The notes beneath the pieces were generated by a model. It had not been told where the DNA came from. It saw nothing but the letters and a program-made list of their open reading frames with translations, and searched no databases. DNA of 5,899 bases from positions 1-5,899 of the forward strand of contig JALWSL010000367.1 of NCBI GenBank assembly GCA_027080405.1. Reading direction: 5' to 3'. A program made the translations under genes and the position numbers. Below are positions 1 through 5,833 of the stretch, piece by piece. Source of the DNA: Planctomycetaceae bacterium (GTDB taxonomy: Bacteria > Planctomycetota > Planctomycetia > Planctomycetales > Planctomycetaceae). Within the stretch, counting starts at the first letter, position 1; every line of letters starts with the position of its first letter.

Positions 1-760
1 GCATGAAATCATCGGGATCGTAACCGTTGTAGATAAACTCGCAGCGAATCGATGATCCCGCCTGCCGGGCTGTCTGCCTTACCGATTCACAACTGGAAGG
101 TGTTGTCGCAATCGCCAGCGTCGCATCCGAGAGCAGGCGGTTCTGCATGCGGGACTGGATGGTTTTCGAAATGAAGTTGGGCTGCTTGTTTTCCCAGTAG
201 GCATTGCTGATCCCCCATTCATCACGGTAATCGAGAAGAAGAGGCAGTCCCGATTTCTTCGCCAATTTTCGTCCCACCAGAAACGAGGAAAATGGCGGGG
301 CGGTCGCAATGATCGCGTCATGTTCTGTTTCCTGCAGAAGTTTTCTTCCCGCACGCACCGCATTGATGTACCACAAAATTTGCATATCCGGTTGCAGAAG
401 CATATTCACCGTCGATTTCAATAACGGTTTGAGAAACCGCTTTCCCGGTTTCGAAGCCGATGCACCTGTCTGTTTCTGTTCGGATACCAGTTTCTGCTTC
501 CATGAGTAACCCGGTTCCCATGTTTTCGCCTTGGCGATCAGAGTGCTTTTCGGGATATCCGCGCAAAGGGAATCATCCGTCAACGGAACGGACGGATTCG
601 TGACCGTCAAAACCGAAGCATCCCAGCCAAACTCGCATAGGTATTTGATAAACTTCACCACGCGATGCACCCCAATTCCTCCAGCCGGTGGGAATTGGTA
701 GGCCACGAATAAAACCCGTTTTCGTCGCTGCCCCTGTTTCGCGGAAACTTTACGGTTCAC
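1..760 (-). CDS. GT4-family glycosyltransferase, N-terminal part (runs off left edge)
   Basis: Probable sugar-nucleotide-dependent glycosyltransferase of the GT-B fold, GT4-like, acting in the cytoplasm or at the inner membrane face in surface polysaccharide or glycoconjugate synthesis. Translating the minus strand from GTG at 760 gives 253 uninterrupted residues up to the window edge. Residues 16-28 read [13 protein letters not shown] and continue into [14 protein letters not shown], the N-terminal signature of GT4 enzymes with a glycine-rich loop after the first beta strand. DYRDEW follows at 177-182, and YNGYDPDDF at 244-252 matches the usual link into the C-terminal donor-binding domain. 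That domain, including the E-x7-E region, should lie beyond the left edge; family members are about 400 residues. GTG 760 is preferred because a GAAGG lies about 10 bases upstream and it leaves a normal 15-residue lead. The frame stays open to an in-frame stop at 899-901, with another GTG at 829. The sugar substrate cannot be read from the sequence. Confidence 0.88.
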   Translation of the reverse strand, partial: MNRKVSAKQGQRRKRVLFVAYQFPPAGGIGVHRVVKFIKYLCEFGWDASVLTVTNPSVPLTDDSLCADIPKSTLIAKAKTWEPGYSWKQKLVSEQKQTGASASKPGKRFLKPLLKSTVNMLLQPDMQILWYINAVRAGRKLLQETEHDAIIATAPPFSSFLVGRKLAKKSGLPLLLDYRDEWGISNAYWENKQPNFISKTIQSRMQNRLLSDATLAIATTPSSCESVRQTARQAGSSIRCEFIYNGYDPDDFM

Positions 761-812
761 GGAAATAATACCTTCGTCCTCTGGTTCGGTTGAAATATTG
801 CACACAAACAAC

Positions 813-830
813 TGTGCCAACGACGGCACA
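813..830. repeat. 6-bp perfect inverted repeat upstream of the glycosyltransferase
   Basis: TGTGCC (813-818) and GGCACA (825-830) are perfect reverse complements around a six-base spacer. They lie 53-70 bases upstream of the GTG start of the minus-strand glycosyltransferase. The dyad could be a protein-binding site or a small hairpin in its leader. It is short enough to arise by chance. Confidence 0.3.
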
Positions 831-1020
831 TATAATCTCAATACGGTTCGGTGGTCATGACAACAGCCACCCACACAGCTATTCCGGCAAACTGCCCGTC
901 ATTTGTGCCCGCTTGTCGTTGGTTACTCTCACCTTTTTGAAACCCCCCTGAATTACTTACTCGTCAGAAATATAGCTCAAAACAACGGTCATTCCTTGAA
1001 ACCGGCTGCGATTGCTGAAA

Positions 1021-1233
1021 TCATCGCGTAAAAACCGCATCTGCCCGGTTGTCTTTGCGCCAACGGTGAAGAGCAACTGGAGCAATCTCGCTCTCATGCC
1101 AGCGGAGCAATAGAGCACTCACCCAGCTTGTCCGGCGATCGTTTAAGGTCGTGGTAGAAGCCATGCAACCAGTTCTACCAGGGTTTTTGTTCACTTCTAA
1201 TGCGGGTGCTGTTCCTGGCAAACACGCCCGCAA
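1021..1233 (-). other. Doubtful 70-codon reading frame, possible gene remnant
   Basis: An open frame of 70 codons starts at a TTG (1233). The first ATG in frame is at 1164 and would leave only 47 residues. The predicted peptide is rich in Arg, Trp and Ser (for example SALLLRWHESEIAPVALHRW) and matches no family that I recognise. There is no clear ribosome binding site, no membrane segment and no motif, and a hairpin (1152-1180) sits inside the frame. It may be chance, or the eroded end of a gene or mobile element. I would not annotate it as a protein without homologues. Confidence 0.15.
1152..1180. repeat. 8-bp perfect inverted repeat followed by a short T tract
   Basis: TGGTAGAA (1152-1159) pairs perfectly with TTCTACCA (1173-1180) around a 13-base loop. 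GGGTTTTTG follows directly at 1181-1189. On the plus strand this resembles a weak intrinsic terminator, but no plus-strand gene ends just before it. It could instead be the end of an unannotated small RNA or a protein-binding dyad. Confidence 0.35.
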
Positions 1234-1453
1234 AACATGTCTGTTTGTTCATGTTTCGGCTGTTTTTTTCAAAAAGTAAAAAAAAAAAAATAATTTGTAG
1301 AATTCCAATTATTGCCGCGTTACCTTGCTTGGACGGAGGGAATTCACTGTAGGTGTCACAATGAGTACAATTCCTTCCACCTTCATGATGAGACTTCCCC
1401 TTGTGTTATTGCTTGGGGGATAGATGTACGCGGGCAGAGAAGCGTATCTCGGC

Positions 1454-1484
1454 AGACAATCGTGTCCTGTCGAAACAGTTGTCT
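1454..1484 (+). promoter_or_regulatory. Possible structured leader of the mosaic-protein gene
   Basis: The right arm ACAGTTGTCT (1475-1484) is complementary to AGACAA (1454-1459) plus CTGT (1467-1470), giving a 10-bp stem with a 7-base bulge and a CGAA loop. The same bases can also fold as two adjacent small hairpins, GACA-atcg-TGTC (1455-1466) and CTGT-cgaa-ACAG (1467-1478). The structure ends 36 bases before the ATG at 1521, so it could lie in the 5' leader if transcription starts upstream. Its function is unknown and it may be coincidental. Confidence 0.25.
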
Positions 1485-1520
1485 TGCGTGTTTCTCATAA
1501 AAAAATGAAAGTTGTTGAAA

Positions 1521-3272
1521 ATGTCAGAACGCACATTGTTTTCGAAGGCCTTTACATCATTGTTTAGTCAGCTTGCTGGTTCTGTTTTTCCTGGAACAGG
1601 TCATCGGACGAAGCGAAGCCGAAGGAGGATGGGACTCTCCTCCCCTGCTTCCGGGAAAAGTGCAGAAGTCCTGGAAGATCGCTTCCTGTTGGCTGGTGCT
1701 ACTGGCGTTGATAACTCGCTCGGCGCTCCAACAGATCTGCAAAATCTCAAGGGCGATTTTGACGGCGATGGCAACGAAGATATTGCCCGATTGACCGACA
1801 CCGGTGAATGGCAGATCGGAATTTCCGATGGTGCCGGTTCCCACGATTTCTCCAAATGGTCGCACTGGAAGACTTCCACCTTGCAGGAAGTACACGTTGG
1901 TGACTTCAATGGTGACGGAAAAGACGACATCGCAGGCCTGTTTGGTAAGGGGAGAAAAAAGAACTGGTGGGTCGGTATTTCCAACGGTTCGCATCTAAAC
2001 AACAAAAAATTTGACCGGTGGGATACCCAAGACGGTCTGGATCAGGTTCACGTCGGGGATTTTGACGGAGATGGAAAGGACGACATCGCAGGTCTGTTCG
2101 GCACAGGGGCAAAAAAGACCTGGGAGGTTGGCGTTTCATCCGGCTCAGATTTCACGATCGAAGACTGGGGACGCTGGAATACGACAGGTGGGTTGGATGA
2201 CGTCGTCGTTGGAGATTTCAATGGAGATGGAAAGGACGACATCGCCGGCTTGTTCAAGGGAAAACATTGGAGAGTCGGTGAAGCCGGGGCTCACAGCTTC
2301 GATCTTTCAAGATGGGCCACGTGGGCATTTGCTTCCGAAGGGTTGGATCAGCTGGAAGTGAAAGATGTTGACGGTGATGGCGATGATGACGTAACTGGCG
2401 TCGATTCCCATGGGCGTTCCTGGACCAGCCATTCTTCAGGAACTGACTTTTCCCTTGAATATGATGCTGTCAGCGACGCCAACGCGGGTTCTGTCGAACT
2501 GCTTGACGATGGCACATTGAAGATCACTGGAACGACAGGATCCGACGATGTGACCACAAAAGTGGAAGACGGAAATGTCCTGGTCAAACTGAAAGGTGAT
2601 GACGATCCTCATACCGACGATGACGTCTATGCGCGATTCGATGTCTCCGAAGTCGCTCGCATCCTGTTCCTGGGCGACGATGGAGATGACCGGTTTGTCA
2701 ATCGTACCAGGATCGATAGCGAAGCCCACGGCGGTGCTGGCGATGATATCCTGGTTGGCGGAGGTGGGGATGACTCCCTGTTTGGTGATCGCGGCAGAGA
2801 CAGACTTCGCGGACGCCATGGAAACGACACCTTGAGAGGAGGTGTTGGTAGAGACCGGCTGGAAGGCGGTCAGGGTAGTGACGATTTCCTTGGGAACGAG
2901 AACGACGATGACTTCGAAGACGAAAGTGGAGAAGATCGACGTCACGACGGAAACACTGAGGAGGACAATGGTTCGACCGCAAACGGCAACGGCGACAACG
3001 GAAATGGTCACGACCAGAATGGAAACGACGGTAGCCACAACGGCAACGACGACAACGGAAATGGTCATGACCAGAATGGAAACGACGGTAGCCACAACGG
3101 CAACGACGACAACGGAAATGGTCACGACCACAATGGAAACGACGGTAGCCACAACGGCAACGACGACAACGGAAATGGTCACCACCACAATGGAAACGAC
3201 GATGACCACAACGGCAACGACGACAACGGAAATGGCCACGATGCCAATGATGATGATCGTAAAGACGATTAA
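1521..3272 (+). CDS. Secreted planctomycete mosaic protein: FG-GAP/VCBS repeats, RTX-like Ca-binding repeats, Asn/Asp/His-rich tandem-repeat tail
   Basis: Predicted exported calcium-binding protein of 583 residues; no enzymatic domain is visible. Residues 30-36 are basic (TKRSRRR) and residues 49-59 read EVLEDRFLLAG, the planctomycete extracellular/LEPR-XLL motif that stands near the N-terminus of many large exported planctomycete proteins. Five FG-GAP/VCBS-like repeats of about 50 residues follow (79-300). Each carries a DxDGDGxxDI Ca-binding loop, at 79, 128, 180, 232 and 282. Residues 323-400 are a linker typical of planctomycete Ca-binding proteins (GTLKITGTTGSDD, then ILFLGDDGDDRF). Residues 404-458 are hemolysin-type nonapeptides (GGAGDDILVGGGGDDSL and onward). 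An acidic stretch leads into a tail (493-583) of 19-residue Asn/Gly/Asp/His repeats. I chose ATG 1521; the frame is open three codons further to TTG 1512. No good Shine-Dalgarno precedes either. A role in cell-surface adhesion or matrix, or in metal binding, is inference. Confidence 0.9.
   Translation: MSERTLFSKAFTSLFSQLAGSVFPGTGHRTKRSRRRMGLSSPASGKSAEVLEDRFLLAGATGVDNSLGAPTDLQNLKGDFDGDGNEDIARLTDTGEWQIGISDGAGSHDFSKWSHWKTSTLQEVHVGDFNGDGKDDIAGLFGKGRKKNWWVGISNGSHLNNKKFDRWDTQDGLDQVHVGDFDGDGKDDIAGLFGTGAKKTWEVGVSSGSDFTIEDWGRWNTTGGLDDVVVGDFNGDGKDDIAGLFKGKHWRVGEAGAHSFDLSRWATWAFASEGLDQLEVKDVDGDGDDDVTGVDSHGRSWTSHSSGTDFSLEYDAVSDANAGSVELLDDGTLKITGTTGSDDVTTKVEDGNVLVKLKGDDDPHTDDDVYARFDVSEVARILFLGDDGDDRFVNRTRIDSEAHGGAGDDILVGGGGDDSLFGDRGRDRLRGRHGNDTLRGGVGRDRLEGGQGSDDFLGNENDDDFEDESGEDRRHDGNTEEDNGSTANGNGDNGNGHDQNGNDGSHNGNDDNGNGHDQNGNDGSHNGNDDNGNGHDHNGNDGSHNGNDDNGNGHHHNGNDDDHNGNDDNGNGHDANDDDRKDD
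1755..2420 (+). repeat. Five FG-GAP/VCBS-like protein repeats (about 150 bp each)
   Basis: Residues 79-300 of the mosaic protein repeat with spacings of 49, 52, 52 and 50 residues between Ca-binding loops. The shared pattern is W-x-VG-x-S-x-G, a W-x2-W pair, GLD-x-V-x-VGDF, then GDGKDDIAGLF. Repeats two to four are nearly identical in the loop at both protein and DNA level (GACGACATCGC is shared). The first and fifth are more diverged, and the fifth is the most acidic (DVDGDGDDDV). This fits blades of a beta-propeller or a chain of Ca-stabilised units. Confidence 0.8.
2730..2894 (+). repeat. RTX-like (hemolysin-type) calcium-binding nonapeptide repeats
   Basis: Residues 404-458 contain about six successive nine-residue units of the form GG-x-G-x-D-x-L-x, such as GGAGDDILV, GGGGDDSLF and GGVGRDRLE. 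In known proteins such arrays form a parallel beta-roll that binds calcium and folds outside the cell. Several units have Arg in place of the usual Asn/Asp (GDRGRDRLR, GRHGNDTLR), so some sites may bind calcium weakly. Confidence 0.8.
2997..3251 (+). repeat. 57-bp in-frame tandem repeat, four full copies plus a partial fifth
   Basis: Full copies lie at 2997-3053, 3054-3110, 3111-3167 and 3168-3224, with a partial copy from 3225 to about 3251. The unit encodes 19 residues, NGNGHDQNGNDGSHNGNDD, so gain or loss of a copy keeps the frame. Copies 1 and 2 differ at one base and copies 1 and 3 at one base. Copy 4 differs from copy 3 at about four and is richer in His and Asp (GHHHNGNDDDH). Each unit also has weaker internal repetition of NGND/NGNG blocks. 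The near identity of copies 1-3 suggests recent expansion by slippage or unequal exchange. Confidence 0.95.
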
Positions 3273-3347
3273 TCCGTTTCCTGCTAGTCGTATGCAGGAT
3301 CGATTTCAAAAATCTTCGGTCATCTGTTGTTGCCTTTGAGTAACGCG

Positions 3348-3381
3348 AACAGCTCTGGTTGCTTTTGCAGTCGGAGCTGTT
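3348..3381. terminator. Inverted repeat between convergent genes, possible terminator
   Basis: AACAGCTC (3348-3355) and GAGCTGTT (3374-3381) are perfect reverse complements around an 18-base spacer. They lie between the stop of the mosaic protein (3272) and the stop of the minus-strand gene (3446). The place suits a two-way terminator, but the loop is long and no clear T tract follows on either strand. An 11-base direct repeat, ATCTGTTGTTG, flanks it at 3322-3332 and 3390-3400. Confidence 0.35.
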
Positions 3382-3445
3382 TCCGTTTGATCTGTTGTTG
3401 AACTTTCGAAGGGCGAAGATCTGTTTGCCGGGTCTCCAGGCATGA

Positions 3446-5644
3446 TTATTGGTTGTTGGCAGATTCGAAGAAGTTGATCAGCGGCCCGAAATATTTTTCG
3501 TAACGGGCAGTCATCGGAGCATGGAGGATGATTTCTGTAATCGTGGTGTCCGTTGAGGAAAGCAGATAGCTTCCCCCGGTAATTAAGGCCGATGCAGATA
3601 GAACGCCGGAATTGTTTTTCACCGTGGCGGTGGGGCCTGCCTTCCAGATGATCTTTGGGTCAGTTTCGAGATCACCCGTTTCGTAAAGATAGACATTATT
3701 ATCCGTCAGTAGAACAAAATACTCTCCCGGTAACGCATACTCTCCCTGTCTGATCGTTACCTGTGGGAATAACGACTGCGGTGATTCCTGTTTGAGATCG
3801 ACCGTTAGGCGGTTATACAGGATTGCTCTGGCTTGTGCGGGAGTTGGCTTTTCGACAAGGGATTCGATCTCCGGATATTGGCGAACCGCGGTTGCATGAA
3901 AAGCATCGAGAAGTTTACTGAACGTAGAGTTTCTGTCTCGACGATAATAAAGCCCGAACTGAATGAGTACCATTTCGATTTCTGGGCTGTACGATTCCTG
4001 CTCGACATACAGCAGGCACAATGCGTCGATGAGGTCATCTATCCGGGTGTCAGCTGGATCGAGATCAGGAGGGGTAAAATCCTGTTGCAAGTTTTCTGAA
4101 ACAGCCTTCCTGATCGTTTCTTCCGTCGCTGACAATCCCAGCCTGTCCCACGTGGCGGTTTGACGCAACTGCAGCAGTTGGGTGATGATCTGTTCTTCTC
4201 CCTGCTGCAGCAGTTGTGAAGAAAATGCAATCAGGGAATTGATGATTTGATTGGAAGCGGCTTCGTTATTCTGTTTTTCCTTGATCGGCGAAGAACGGAG
4301 CGATAATTGCAAATCAAGATGCTCCTGGACACCATGCCTCCATTTTTCAGCCTGTTTCGATGTGGTGCCATGCAGGACGTCGCGATGCGCCTTTTCGAGC
4401 AGTTCAATAATTTTCCGCCGCTGGGCTTCTTCCAGAAGTTCAGGATGGGTCAGGGAACGGTCAATCGTTTTACCTGCCACCACACAACGGTAGAGCGAGA
4501 GGCGATCGTATTCATTTCGTAGCTGAAGCCGGCTAATTTCCTGCAGGATGTACTGAATTTTTTCGCGGGAATCCGGGAAAGCAGCCGACATGTGGGTCAA
4601 TTCGACAGCATAACACCAGTTCGGGTCGCGGTAGCGAAAACCGTCGCTGTAAATGGAAGCGACTTCGTAGCCAACCACACGAACAACCGACTGCATGAAC
4701 CCGATTGCCTGTCTGTCAATATAATTGGCGGCGATCTTTTTCGCCCCCAGTTTTCCGAGTTCGGTTGCGCCCCACATCAATCCGATCGTGATCGGGTTGG
4801 TACTGGCAAGAACGCGACCGAAATAGGCTCCTTTGGTGGCCCAATTCAAGTAGGGGGCTGCTTTCTGGTATGCCCCGTAAACCTTGATGGCACCGCGAAC
4901 GGTATCGTATGTTTGCTGGATGTTGTACGATTTCAAATCGAGCGGAAGTTGATCCATCACGGCGAGCAGATGCAGCCCGATTCGGTTCAGCGCCCGAGCA
5001 AGCTGTTCAGGACTGGTGTGCAGAAGAGGATTCTCCAGTCCCGGTTGATAGACATGGGCGATCTGTTGGGCAATATCGATTAAATCATCACGCAGCAGCC
5101 TGGCATCGAACGGACCGTGCGGCGAGTAGGCGTTGCTACGGATTTTTTCGTAAATATTCCCGGCACTTGTATCGAGAATTTCCGCAACCTGTCGATCTTT
5201 TTCTGCCATTTCCCGCTGTTGTGATGACGCTGGGAAAGCAGCCAACGGTTCCGAAACCGCGTCTGCGGATTGCAAATCGAGCAACTCCGGACTGTCGAGC
5301 CATTCGTGAATTTTGCAATATCGATCCGTCAGTTTTCGGGCCTCCTGCTCCAGCCTCGCAGCCTCTGCCTGAAATTCCTGCTGTAATTCTTTCCGGTACT
5401 GTTCGAGTTCCCTTCGCTGCTGTTCAATCAGGACGGCAGGGGTGTGGGCGAGTTTTTCCTGAACTTGCAAATGGTAGCGGTAAACAAGAACGAGGCTGCC
5501 TGTCTGGGCAATCAGAAGGGCAAACAACGCCACGCTCGTTCCGTCTTGCTGCAACCACTGGTGATGGCCCCACATGGCGATTGCAAGCGACGCGGTAGCA
5601 AGGGAGCAGAGCATCAGGAGTAATATTGAAACGCGAAACAACAT
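3446..5644 (-). CDS. Membrane-anchored coiled-coil protein of unknown function, 732 residues
   Basis: I do not recognise a named family. Two hydrophobic segments, about residues 5-24 and 36-55, are joined by an 11-residue loop. Basic residues follow the second segment (YRYHLQVQEK), which suggests both ends face the cytoplasm. Residues 60-110 are rich in Glu, Gln, Arg and Leu and should form a coiled coil. The middle (about 240-395) looks the most conserved-like: a Gly-rich hydrophobic stretch (TNPITIGLMWGATELGKLG, 282-300) is followed by YIDRQAIGF, FRYRDPNWCYAVELT (337-350 region) and LQLRNEYDRLSLYRCV. Residues 400-625 are mostly helical. The C-terminus (about 629-721) looks beta-rich, with alternating short strands, ending in APMTARYEKYFGPL. 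No catalytic motif or nucleotide-binding loop is seen. ATG 5644 has only a weak GAGAG upstream. The gene is convergent with the mosaic protein and divergent from the exported protein at 5834. Confidence 0.9.
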   Translation of the reverse strand: MLFRVSILLLMLCSLATASLAIAMWGHHQWLQQDGTSVALFALLIAQTGSLVLVYRYHLQVQEKLAHTPAVLIEQQRRELEQYRKELQQEFQAEAARLEQEARKLTDRYCKIHEWLDSPELLDLQSADAVSEPLAAFPASSQQREMAEKDRQVAEILDTSAGNIYEKIRSNAYSPHGPFDARLLRDDLIDIAQQIAHVYQPGLENPLLHTSPEQLARALNRIGLHLLAVMDQLPLDLKSYNIQQTYDTVRGAIKVYGAYQKAAPYLNWATKGAYFGRVLASTNPITIGLMWGATELGKLGAKKIAANYIDRQAIGFMQSVVRVVGYEVASIYSDGFRYRDPNWCYAVELTHMSAAFPDSREKIQYILQEISRLQLRNEYDRLSLYRCVVAGKTIDRSLTHPELLEEAQRRKIIELLEKAHRDVLHGTTSKQAEKWRHGVQEHLDLQLSLRSSPIKEKQNNEAASNQIINSLIAFSSQLLQQGEEQIITQLLQLRQTATWDRLGLSATEETIRKAVSENLQQDFTPPDLDPADTRIDDLIDALCLLYVEQESYSPEIEMVLIQFGLYYRRDRNSTFSKLLDAFHATAVRQYPEIESLVEKPTPAQARAILYNRLTVDLKQESPQSLFPQVTIRQGEYALPGEYFVLLTDNNVYLYETGDLETDPKIIWKAGPTATVKNNSGVLSASALITGGSYLLSSTDTTITEIILHAPMTARYEKYFGPLINFFESANNQ

Positions 5645-5729
5645 AAAATATGGAATCTCTCAGTTTGCTCCGAAGCTGATCATCATACTTTACAGGCAAA
5701 AACGGAGGAGAAATCGCCCGATTGATGGA

Positions 5730-5784
5730 AACCTGAACGCTTCTACGTTACAAGGAAGGGGGGAAAATTGGTAGAGTTCAGGTT
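5730..5784. repeat. Interrupted inverted repeat (9 bp + 5 bp) in the divergent promoter region
   Basis: AACCTGAAC (5730-5738) is the perfect reverse complement of GTTCAGGTT (5776-5784). After a three-base bulge (5739-5741), TCTAC (5742-5746) pairs with GTAGA (5771-5775). The remaining loop (5747-5770) holds a purine-rich AAGGAAGGGGGG. In a plus-strand transcript it would form a leader hairpin ending 49 bases before the ATG at 5834. As DNA it could be a pair of half-sites for a regulator acting on both divergent genes. Confidence 0.5.
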
Positions 5785-5820
5785 GAAAGGCCCGTTCCGG
5801 TTTTGTGTCGATTGTCAGAA

Positions 5821-5826
5821 AAGGGG
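5821..5826 (+). promoter_or_regulatory. Ribosome binding site of the exported-protein gene
   Basis: AAGGGG lies seven bases before ATG 5834 and supports that start. This matters because the frame stays open upstream to a TTG at 5768, itself preceded by GGAAGGGGGG. That longer form would bury the signal peptide behind 22 extra residues, so it is less likely. Confidence 0.55.
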
Positions 5827-5833
5827 AAACATC

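Larger units (their letters stand above)
761..1520. other. Long intergenic region without a convincing gene
   Basis: About 760 bases separate the divergent glycosyltransferase and mosaic-protein genes. No reading frame here has both a good start with a ribosome binding site and a recognisable protein. The stretch contains three small dyads (813-830, 1152-1180, 1454-1484), a 13-A run at 1278-1290 just after a 7-T run at 1263-1269, and GGAGCAAT repeated directly at 1079-1086 and 1104-1111. Promoters for both flanking genes should lie inside it, but I see no pair of hexamers close enough to consensus to call. The length is unusual for two simple promoters, so a small RNA or the remains of a gene is possible. 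Confidence 0.6.
5645..5833. promoter_or_regulatory. Divergent intergenic region, likely promoters for both neighbours
   Basis: These 189 bases separate the starts of the minus-strand membrane protein and the plus-strand exported protein, so promoters for both should lie here. On the minus strand a TATGAT (plus-strand ATCATA, 5682-5687) lies 38 bases upstream of ATG 5644 and could be a -10 element, but no matching -35 is seen. No clear plus-strand promoter is visible. The central part holds the long dyad at 5730-5784. Confidence 0.4.

Noticed and set aside
79..566. Two minus-strand frames (94 and 82 codons) within the left-edge region
   Set aside because: They are out-of-frame readings of the glycosyltransferase gene, whose own frame carries the GT4 motifs without interruption.
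1312..1500. 62-codon plus-strand frame upstream of the mosaic gene
   Set aside because: It starts at a TTG without a ribosome binding site, resembles nothing known, and its Cys/His content shows no spacing pattern.
2436..3239. 267-codon minus-strand frame rich in Val/Ile, opposite the mosaic gene
   Set aside because: It is the antisense reading of the Asp/Asn/Gly-rich gene and its 57-bp repeat. The monotonous Val/Ile composition follows from complementing GAC and AAC codons.
2997..3251. Tandem repeats considered as a CRISPR array
   Set aside because: The repeats are directly adjacent with no unique spacers and are read through in frame as protein.
2698..3309. 203-codon minus-strand frame rich in Cys, Arg and His (CRRCRCGYRRFH repeats)
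   Set aside because: Looks like a metal-binding repeat protein, but it is another antisense frame of the same tandem repeat, with no start signal of its own. The forward frame has clear domains.
2842..3339. 165-codon plus-strand frame rich in Thr and Met
   Set aside because: Frame-shifted reading of the repeat tail. It has low complexity and no ribosome binding site, and the main frame accounts for the DNA.
4592..5083. 163-codon plus-strand frame opposite the membrane protein
   Set aside because: No recognisable motif, and it lies wholly within the better-supported minus-strand gene.
4909..5598. 229-codon plus-strand frame opposite the membrane protein
   Set aside because: Its Arg/Pro/Ala-rich composition and lack of motifs mark it as antisense. 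The minus-strand frame has membrane segments and a coiled coil.
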